Assembly: GCA_964405335.1 (NCBI GenBank)
Contig: CAYONP010000159.1
Coordinates: forward strand, 1-6,355
DNA: 6,355 nucleotides
Reading direction: 5' to 3'
Source: CAYONP01 sp964405335
GTDB taxonomy: Bacteria > Armatimonadota > UBA10988
Positions 1-4,560 of the stretch are shown in pieces; within the stretch, counting starts at the first letter, position 1, and every line of letters begins with the position of its first letter. The translations under genes were made by a program, and so were the position numbers. Under the pieces are notes generated by a model. It had not been told where the DNA came from and did not search any database. It saw only the letters and a program-made list of their open reading frames with translations.

Positions 1-50
1 CCGCACCGCGGACCAGGCGGCGCACGCGTCGGCGGTGGTCCGCGGTGCGG
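1..50. repeat. Perfect 15-bp inverted repeat at the window start
   Basis: Bases 1-15 (CCGCACCGCGGACCA) are the exact reverse complement of bases 36-50, with a 20-nt GC-rich spacer. Transcribed, this would make a very stable hairpin. No T-run follows, so it is not a textbook intrinsic terminator, though it could end transcription of a gene lying to the left. The first arm begins at base 1, so the repeat may extend further left. A fold-back at a contig end is another explanation. The repeat is certain; its role is not known. Confidence 0.75.
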
Positions 51-120
51 ACCCCACAACCGTAATCTGGGCTGCCCCCGGCCAACCAGTTGCACCGCCC
101 GCGGTCACCGGGGACCAGCC

Positions 121-1248
121 GTGACCTCACGCCAGCGCTTCGACGCGATGATGGAGTACCGCGCGGCCGACGCGCGGCCGAACTGGGAGCTGGGCGCCTG
201 GCCGCAGGCGGTTGCCCGCTGGGAAGCCGAGGGCCTGCCGCCCGAGCGCTGCCGCGGCGACTGGTTCAGCGGCCTGCCCGCCTGGGATATGGACCTGCGC
301 TGCTTCGCGCCGATCCACTTCCACTTCATCCCCTGGTTCGAGCCCATCATCTACGCCGAGACCGACCGCTACGTCACCGCGCGCAACGCTCACGGGATCA
401 CCACCAAGGCGCTCAAAGAGGGCACGGTTGGCGGCGGGCGGATGTCGATGGACACCTACCTCGACCATCCCGTCCACAACCGCGCCGAATGGGAGGCGCT
501 CAAGCGGCGGCTCGATCCGACCGACCCGAACCGCTACCCGGCCGACTGGGACGACCTGATCGCCCGCTGGCGCACGCTCGACCGCCCGCTGGTGCTCGGC
601 CAGAACTGCGGGCCGTGCGGGTTCTACTGGCGGGCGCGCGAGTGGATGGGCACCGAGGAGCTGTCGGTCGCCTTCTACGATCAGCCCGAGCTGGTCGCCG
701 ACATGTTCGGCTACTTTGCCGACTACACCATCGAGGTCACCCGCCGCGCGCGCGAGTCGGTTACCTGGGATTACTTCAACCTCAACGAGGACCTGGCCTA
801 CAAGCACGGCCCTCTGCTCTCGCCCGAGCTCTTTCGCAAGTTCATCTTCCCGCACCTGAAGCGGCTGTTCGAGGCGCTCAAGGGCGGCGGCGTGCGGTAC
901 ATCAGCCTCGACACCGACGGCAATCCGGGCCCGCTGATTCCCCTCTTCCTCGAGGCGGGCGTCGACATTCTGTGGCCGCTGGAGCAGGCCTCGGTCGACA
1001 CCAACCCGCACGACCTGCGCCGCCGCTGGGGCCGCGACCTGCGCTTGTGGGGCGGGGTCGACAAGCGCGAAATCGCCCGCGGCCCCGAGGCCATCGACCG
1101 CCACCTGGCCAGCTTGGCGCCGCTGGTCGAAGAAGGCGGCTTCGTACCCACGCTCGACCACACCTTCCCGCCCGACATCTCGCGGAGGAGTTTCGAGCAC
1201 TACATGGAACGGAAGGCGCAGTTGCTGGCGGGGAGGTGGGTGGGGTAG
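121..1248 (+). CDS. Uroporphyrinogen decarboxylase (URO-D) superfamily protein, substrate unknown
   Basis: A 375-residue cytosolic protein of the URO-D/cobalamin-dependent methyltransferase superfamily (TIM-barrel fold). The N-terminus TSRQRFDAMMEYRAADA fits the family's usual opening, roughly T-x-R-x-R-F-x-A-h-x-x. This supports the GTG start at 121, with a GGGGA ribosome binding site at 110-114 and a 6-nt gap; ATG 148 would cut off the opening. Further family-like segments are LDTDGNPGPLIPLFLEAGVD (residues 263-282), WPLE (285-288), LWGGVDKREIARG (309-321) and GGFVPTLDHTFPPDIS (339-354). True HemE enzymes carry a different N-terminal signature, and no haem gene lies nearby, so this is probably one of the many paralogues that handle a corrinoid or another methylated or carboxylated substrate. 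Cysteines C163 and C166 (NCGPCG) could bind metal, but this is a guess. The last 39 codons are duplicated at 2068-2187. It probably once formed an operon with the gene now at 2197. Confidence 0.88.
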   Translation: MTSRQRFDAMMEYRAADARPNWELGAWPQAVARWEAEGLPPERCRGDWFSGLPAWDMDLRCFAPIHFHFIPWFEPIIYAETDRYVTARNAHGITTKALKEGTVGGGRMSMDTYLDHPVHNRAEWEALKRRLDPTDPNRYPADWDDLIARWRTLDRPLVLGQNCGPCGFYWRAREWMGTEELSVAFYDQPELVADMFGYFADYTIEVTRRARESVTWDYFNLNEDLAYKHGPLLSPELFRKFIFPHLKRLFEALKGGGVRYISLDTDGNPGPLIPLFLEAGVDILWPLEQASVDTNPHDLRRRWGRDLRLWGGVDKREIARGPEAIDRHLASLAPLVEEGGFVPTLDHTFPPDISRRSFEHYMERKAQLLAGRWVG

Positions 1249-1250
1249 GG
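1129..1250 (+). repeat. 122-bp direct repeat, copy 1 (3' end of the URO-D gene)
   Basis: This stretch covers codons 337-375 of the URO-D gene, its stop codon TAG (1246-1248) and two further G. It recurs at 2068-2189 in the same direction, offset by 939 bp, with 119 of 122 bases identical and no gaps. The differences are 1131 A/G, 1134 A/G and 1230 G/A, leaving a perfect core of 95 bp (1135-1229). Homology stops abruptly at both edges: 1128 against 2067, and 1251 against 2190. In this copy it is the functional end of a full-length gene. Confidence 0.97.
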
Positions 1251-1354
1251 CGGAGCACGCAGATGCGGCTATGGCGACGATGGACAAAACGAACTCGTCG
1301 ACGTGGCGGTGACCGGGCGTCCGGTACGGTGATTGAGTCAACCCCGGGCGGCTC

Positions 1355-1362
1355 GGAGGTGA
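1355..1362 (+). promoter_or_regulatory. Ribosome binding site that decides the SUFU gene start
   Basis: GGAGGTGA is a near-perfect Shine-Dalgarno sequence, 11 nt before ATG 1374. The frame is open far upstream (an in-frame ATG at 1263, GTG at 1329). The residues encoded upstream are basic and low in complexity, with no family resemblance. The placement of this site favours 1374. Confidence 0.6.
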
Positions 1363-1373
1363 TTCAGTATGAC

Positions 1374-2003
1374 ATGGACGAGTTCCGCGACGTGATCGAA
1401 CTGGACCAGCGCAGCGAACTGCTGATGGAACAGCGCGAGCGGATCTACCGCGAGGTATTCGGCGAGTGTGACACCGTCAACCATGAGATCATACCACGGG
1501 ATCCACACATCGATGTATACCATTTCCCGCCGGTTGGCGACCGAAACTACCACACGCTCGTGACGGGCGGCATGTCGAACCGGCCGATGACGCTGCCGCG
1601 CGGTGTCGGCCGGGAGTGTGCCCGGGCCGAGATGGCCGCGTATGTTCCGGACCACTGTCCTCACGCGGTCGAAGCGCTACGCCTCTTCGCTCGATTCGCG
1701 CACGACTTCCGCACTTGGCTCTGGTTCTATCATACCGTGCCGAACGGAAATCCACCACAGCCGTTTGTAGACGGATCTGATCTGAACACAGCTCTGTTTG
1801 TCCAGTCGTTCTATAAGCCAGATGCCGAGCTGGCTCAGCGCTACCAGATCGACGGCGACCCGGTCAACCTGCTCTGCCTCCTCCCCATCACCCAGGACGA
1901 GTGCGAGCACAAACTCCAGCTCGGCGCCGAATCGCTATTGGAGCGGTTCGATGCTGCCAAGCTGCCGATCGTCATAGACTGGAAACGGGCATCAGTCCTC
2001 TGA
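1374..2003 (+). CDS. Suppressor of fused (SUFU) domain protein, possible orphan immunity protein
   Basis: A 209-residue soluble protein with no signal peptide or membrane segment. It is essentially one SUFU domain: HIDVYHFPP and HTLVTGGMSNRPMTLP (residues 45-75), RAEMAAYVP (84-92), WLWFYHTVPNGNPPQPF (115-131), and the C-terminal block LLPITQDECEHKLQLGAESL (169-188). Bacterial SUFU proteins are known mainly as immunity proteins of polymorphic toxin systems, where they bind and neutralise a toxin domain. No toxin is visible here, so that role is an inference. Its G+C is lower (50, 55 and 58% in three 60-base stretches counted) than the URO-D or cys genes (70 to 77%), and it uses more A/T-ending codons. 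It sits between two copies of the URO-D 3' end. Both features suggest acquisition by transfer. The same frame is open back to position 90, but that part is a shadow of the URO-D gene. I found no convincing promoter directly upstream. Confidence 0.85.
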   Translation: MDEFRDVIELDQRSELLMEQRERIYREVFGECDTVNHEIIPRDPHIDVYHFPPVGDRNYHTLVTGGMSNRPMTLPRGVGRECARAEMAAYVPDHCPHAVEALRLFARFAHDFRTWLWFYHTVPNGNPPQPFVDGSDLNTALFVQSFYKPDAELAQRYQIDGDPVNLLCLLPITQDECEHKLQLGAESLLERFDAAKLPIVIDWKRASVL

Positions 2004-2025
2004 CTGGGACGCAGATGCGGACTGG

Positions 2026-2043
2026 GGCGTTGAGCGCAACGCC
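2026..2043. repeat. Small inverted repeat downstream of the SUFU gene
   Basis: GGCGTT (2026-2031) and AACGCC (2038-2043) form a 6-bp stem with a 6-nt loop, 22 nt after the SUFU stop codon. No T-run follows. It may be a weak transcription end signal or chance. Confidence 0.3.
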
Positions 2044-2049
2044 GCTTCG

Positions 2050-2187
2050 ATGACGAACGCTCACTCAGAGGAGGGCGGCTTCGTACCCACGCTCGACCAC
2101 ACCTTCCCGCCCGACATCTCGCGGAGGAGTTTCGAGCACTACATGGAACGGAAGGCGCAGTTGCTGGCAGGGAGGTGGGTGGGGTAG
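2050..2187 (+). pseudogene. Duplicated C-terminal fragment of the URO-D gene (45 codons, ATG-started)
   Basis: From codon 2068 to TAG 2185-2187 this encodes exactly the last 39 residues of the URO-D protein at 121-1248, starting EEGGFVPTLDHTF and ending RWVG. An in-frame ATG at 2050 with six unrelated codons (MTNAHS) precedes it, so it reads as an intact 45-codon frame. No clear Shine-Dalgarno sequence precedes that ATG. A 39-residue tail cannot form the URO-D barrel, so I treat it as a gene remnant rather than a functional small protein. The three base differences from copy 1 are all silent (two Glu GAA to GAG, one Ala GCG to GCA). Confidence 0.7.
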
Positions 2188-2189
2188 GG
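2068..2189 (+). repeat. 122-bp direct repeat, copy 2
   Basis: Second copy of 1129-1250. Its 3' end supplies the stop TAG (2185-2187) and most of the AGGGA ribosome binding site (2186-2190) of the membrane-protein gene at 2197. In copy 1 the matching bases read AGGGC and lead to no gene start nearby. This suggests copy 2 sits at the original junction between the URO-D gene and the 2197 gene. Confidence 0.97.
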
Positions 2190-2196
2190 ATAGGTT

Positions 2197-2910
2197 ATGC
2201 TGACGCTTGAACACCGGCCGCCGACCGAGGCGGAGATCGAGCGACTGCGGGCGGAGTGGCTGGGCCCGCGGCCGACCGGGCGCGACCCAGGCCTGGGCTG
2301 CGCTGTGGCGTTCTGGGGCCTGGCCGGCGCCATGGCTGGTGCCTTCATTGCCGTCATCGTAGCGGTTCTAGATAGTCCCGATGACTTCTGGTCTCTGCCC
2401 TGGGTGTGGCCGGCGGCCCTTGCCCTTGCCGCCGTCGGCGCGATCAGTGGCGCCTGGCTACGCCTCCGGGTCGAGACCGGGCAGGTGACGCGCTGGGAAC
2501 GCAGAGCCGCCGAAGCCCGTGACCCCAACTACGACTGGGGTGAGGTCACCGTCATCCGCGGCGAACCGGAGGGGGCGGTCGTGCTCCCGGCCTACGAGGA
2601 CGAGGGCGACACCTGGTTCCTTGGCGCCGGCGACGGGAAGATCCTGGCCATCTTCGGTCAGTTTGACGATGACCTCGACGAGGACACCTTCCCCGCCAGC
2701 CGGTTCTCCATCGCGCTCCTCGGCCCGCACCTGGTGCTCGACTACCAACCCGAAGGGCCGCTGCTCGAGGGCATCACCATCCTCGATCCCGAACGGCTGA
2801 AGTCCGAGGTCTACGAGGCCATCGGCCGGATCGACATCGTGCTCTATCCCGGCCGGCTGGAGACCTGCGTGGCCGACCTGGTCAGCCATCTCGCCGATCC
2901 ACACCTGTAG
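2197..2910 (+). CDS. Hypothetical membrane protein with two N-terminal helices and a C-terminal soluble domain
   Basis: A 237-residue protein I do not recognise with confidence. Residues 1-30 are polar and charged. Two hydrophobic segments follow, about 34-57 (rich in Gly and Ala, ending IAVIVAVL) and about 70-90, joined by a short loop DSPDDFWSLP. An Arg-rich stretch (89-107) then suggests that both termini are cytoplasmic with a short external hairpin. The soluble part (110-237) contains acidic runs (EDEGD at 134-138, FDDDLDEDTFP at 156-166) and segments such as FLGAGDGKILAIFGQ (141-155) and FPASRFSIAL (165-174). These loosely recall uncharacterised bacterial proteins with an EDEG...GDGK...FP pattern; that is from memory and not verified. 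The ATG at 2197 follows AGGGA (2186-2190) with a 6-nt gap and lies 9 nt after the TAG of the duplicated URO-D tail. This points to an ancestral operon with the URO-D gene. No signal peptide or catalytic motif is evident. Confidence 0.8.
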   Translation: MLTLEHRPPTEAEIERLRAEWLGPRPTGRDPGLGCAVAFWGLAGAMAGAFIAVIVAVLDSPDDFWSLPWVWPAALALAAVGAISGAWLRLRVETGQVTRWERRAAEARDPNYDWGEVTVIRGEPEGAVVLPAYEDEGDTWFLGAGDGKILAIFGQFDDDLDEDTFPASRFSIALLGPHLVLDYQPEGPLLEGITILDPERLKSEVYEAIGRIDIVLYPGRLETCVADLVSHLADPHL

Positions 2911-2930
2911 GCGCAGGGCGCCGTGCCTGT

Positions 2931-2948
2931 CGGCGCGCGATAGCGCCG
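2931..2948. terminator. Possible weak hairpin after the membrane-protein gene
   Basis: CGGCGC (2931-2936) pairs with GCGCCG (2943-2948) around a 6-nt loop, 20 nt after the stop codon at 2910 and just upstream of the cys promoter. There is no T-run, so it does not meet the usual intrinsic-terminator pattern. In GC-rich DNA such stems also arise by chance. Confidence 0.25.
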
Positions 2949-2966
2949 CGCCCGTGCCGCGCACCA

Positions 2967-2995
2967 TTGACAGCTCGAACACCCCGTGCGATAAT
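2967..2995 (+). promoter_or_regulatory. Sigma70-type promoter of the cysHDN operon
   Basis: A perfect -35 box TTGACA (2967-2972) is followed after exactly 17 nt by GATAAT (2990-2995), one base from the consensus TATAAT. The surrounding DNA is GC-rich, so this AT-rich pair stands out. Transcription would start near 3001-3003, giving a leader of about 40 nt before the cysH GTG at 3041. The position directly ahead of cysH and the optimal spacing make this a strong call for a promoter found by eye. Confidence 0.8.
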
Positions 2996-2999
2996 CCGA

Positions 3000-3032
3000 C
3001 CTGTATTCCTGGTTAGTCGGTAGGAATACAGG
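3000..3032 (+). promoter_or_regulatory. Inverted repeat at the cys transcription start: candidate operator or leader hairpin
   Basis: CCTGTATTCCT (3000-3010) and AGGAATACAGG (3022-3032) are exact reverse complements, 11 bp each with an 11-nt spacer; the arm centres are 22 bp apart, about two helical turns. It starts 4 bp after the -10 box and covers the predicted start site, the usual place for a repressor operator. Its 3' arm also overlaps the cysH ribosome binding site AGGGG (3030-3034). If the whole repeat is transcribed, the hairpin would partly hide that site. The two readings, DNA operator or RNA hairpin, cannot be separated by eye. A sulfur-responsive regulator, for example of the Rrf2/CymR kind, is a guess; no regulator gene lies in the window. 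Confidence 0.6.
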
Positions 3033-3040
3033 GGATTGAT

Positions 3041-3757
3041 GTGGCGTGGTCTGGACCGGAGCGGGTGGCCGCGGCCGCCGCTGAGTTGGCCTCGGCCGGA
3101 GCCGAGGAGGTCGTGGCCTGGGCGATCGAGACCTTCGGCGACGGGCTGGTGGCCGCCTGCTCGTTCAGCGTCGAGGATGCCGTGGTGGCCGAGTTGTGGC
3201 GCCGGCTCGCGCCGCCGCGCCTGTTTGCACTCGACACCGGCCGCTTGCCCGAGGAGACCTACCAGGCCGCCGAGGCGTTCGCCGCGCGGTATGGACCGAT
3301 CGAGTGGTACTTCCCCGCCGCCGCGGCGGTCGAGGAGCTGCTTCGCGCCAAGGGTGCCTACTCGTTTCGCGACAGCCTCGACAACCGCCATGAGTGCTGC
3401 GGCATCCGCAAAGTCGAGCCGCTGCGCCGCGCGCTGGCCGGCCGCGCCGCCTGGCTGACCGGCCTGCGCGGCGGGCAGAGCGTCACCCGCGCCGGCACGC
3501 CGAAGGTCGAGTGGGACGCGGCCCACGGCCTGGCCAAGCTCAATCCCCTGGCCGACTGGACCGGCGAGCAAGTGTGGCAGTTTGCCGAACTGCACGGCGT
3601 GCCGATTCACCCCCTTCACCGACAGGGATACCCGAGTATCGGTTGCGCGCCTTGCACCCGTGCGGTGCGGCCGGGCGAGGACGAGCGCGCCGGGCGCTGG
3701 TGGTGGGAGGCCGCCGAGCACAAGGAGTGCGGTCTGCACCCGGCGAGGAGCGGTTGA
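3041..3757 (+). CDS. cysH: Adenylylsulfate (APS) reductase, [4Fe-4S] type, CysH
   Basis: A 238-residue cytosolic enzyme of the PAPS/APS reductase family, reducing activated sulfate to sulfite with electrons from thioredoxin or a similar donor. Visible features in order: a modified PP-loop region SFSVEDAV (41-48), LDTGRLPEETY (64-74), the pair HECCGIRK (117-124), TGLRGGQS (140-147), GCAPCTR (201-207) and the catalytic tail motif KECGLH (228-233). The four cysteines C119, C120, C202 and C205 bind the [4Fe-4S] cluster in APS-type reductases, and C230 is the family's catalytic cysteine. The cluster ligands indicate APS rather than PAPS as main substrate, by family knowledge. Length is near that of E. 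coli CysH (about 244). The GTG start follows AGGGG (3030-3034) at a 6-nt gap. The stop overlaps the cysD start by one base (TGATG), so the two are co-translated. It is the first gene of the operon. Confidence 0.95.
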   Translation: MAWSGPERVAAAAAELASAGAEEVVAWAIETFGDGLVAACSFSVEDAVVAELWRRLAPPRLFALDTGRLPEETYQAAEAFAARYGPIEWYFPAAAAVEELLRAKGAYSFRDSLDNRHECCGIRKVEPLRRALAGRAAWLTGLRGGQSVTRAGTPKVEWDAAHGLAKLNPLADWTGEQVWQFAELHGVPIHPLHRQGYPSIGCAPCTRAVRPGEDERAGRWWWEAAEHKECGLHPARSG

Positions 3758-4560
3758 TGGACCACCTGGACGAACTCGAGGCGCAGACGATCTACATCCT
3801 CCGCGAGGCCTATCACGCGTTCGACGGCCTGGCCATGCTCTGGTCGATCGGCAAAGACTCGACCGCCGCGCTGTGGATGGCGCGCAAGGCGTTTCTCGGC
3901 CGGGTGCCGTTCCCGGTGCTGCACATCGATACGACTTTCAAGTTCCCCGAGATGTACGAGTTTCGCGATCATTACGCCAAGGAGTGGAACCTCGATCTGG
4001 TGGTCGGCTGCAACACCGAGGCGCGGGCGCGGGGGATCAGCTACGAGACCCACGACGCCTTCACCGTGGCGCACGAGATGAAGACCGTGGCGTTGCAGCA
4101 GACGATGGCCGAGCACGGCTACCAGGGCCTGTTCCTCGGCATCCGGCGCGACGAGGAGGGGAGCCGGGCGAAGGAGCGGGTGTTCTCGCCGCGCGACAAG
4201 AACTTCGAGTGGAACTACAAAGATCAACCGCCCGAATTGTGGGACCAGTTCAACACCGATTTCGGTGAAGGTGCCCACGTGCGGGTGCATCCCATCTTGC
4301 ACTGGACCGAGGTCGATATCTGGCGCTACATCCGCCGTGAGAGCATTCCCTGCTGCTCCCTCTACTTTGCCCGCGACGGGCGGCGTTACCGCAGTCTCGG
4401 CTGCATGCCGGTGACGCAGCCGATCGAGTCGACGGCGACCACGGTCGACGCGATCATCGCCGAGCTCGAGTCGACCACGACGCCCGAGCGGGCCGGCCGG
4501 ACGATGGACGCGAGCCGCAGCTATGCGATGCAGAAACTGCGCGCGATGGGGTACATGTGA
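3757..4560 (+). CDS. cysD: Sulfate adenylyltransferase subunit 2, CysD
   Basis: The 267-residue catalytic subunit of ATP sulfurylase. Together with CysN it makes APS and pyrophosphate from sulfate and ATP, driven by GTP hydrolysis in CysN. It is a PP-loop ATP-pyrophosphatase family protein: PP-loop SIGKDST (30-36, the CysD form of SGGKDS), HIDTTFKFPEMYEFRDHY (56-73), LGIRRDEEGSRAKER (127-141), FSPRD (143-147), HPILHWTEVDIW (178-189), SLGCMPVT (213-220) and ERAGR (244-248). All conserved stretches expected of CysD are present. It is somewhat shorter than E. coli CysD (about 302), mainly by a shorter C-terminus. ATG 3757 shares its A with the cysH TGA, and GAGGAG (3745-3750) lies 6 nt ahead. 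The frame is open upstream to 3394, but that part only shadows cysH. The stop in turn overlaps the cysN start. Confidence 0.95.
   Translation: MDHLDELEAQTIYILREAYHAFDGLAMLWSIGKDSTAALWMARKAFLGRVPFPVLHIDTTFKFPEMYEFRDHYAKEWNLDLVVGCNTEARARGISYETHDAFTVAHEMKTVALQQTMAEHGYQGLFLGIRRDEEGSRAKERVFSPRDKNFEWNYKDQPPELWDQFNTDFGEGAHVRVHPILHWTEVDIWRYIRRESIPCCSLYFARDGRRYRSLGCMPVTQPIESTATTVDAIIAELESTTTPERAGRTMDASRSYAMQKLRAMGYM

Noticed and set aside
127..1341. Long antisense frame (404 codons) opposite the URO-D gene
   Set aside because: High G+C leaves few stop codons on the opposite strand. The + strand product matches a known family and this one does not.
1281..1362. Promoter for the SUFU gene (TGGACA at 1281 or TTGAGT at 1333)
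   Set aside because: No acceptable -10 box lies 16 to 18 nt downstream of either.
90..2003. A 637-codon frame that would fuse upstream sequence to the SUFU domain
   Set aside because: Its first 390 or so codons are another frame of the URO-D gene and show no family resemblance, only Arg/Pro/Gly-rich residues. The good ribosome binding site at 1355-1362 and the domain limits support a start at 1374.
2024..2044. Integron attC-like site next to the SUFU gene (GTTGAGC matches GTTRRRY)
   Set aside because: The paired RYYYAAC box is not matched (GCGCAAC has G where a pyrimidine is needed), the order of boxes is wrong, and no integrase is present.
3394..3756. N-terminal extension of CysD into cysH
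   Set aside because: The extension is an out-of-frame reading of cysH. ATG 3757 has a good ribosome binding site and matches the expected CysD beginning.
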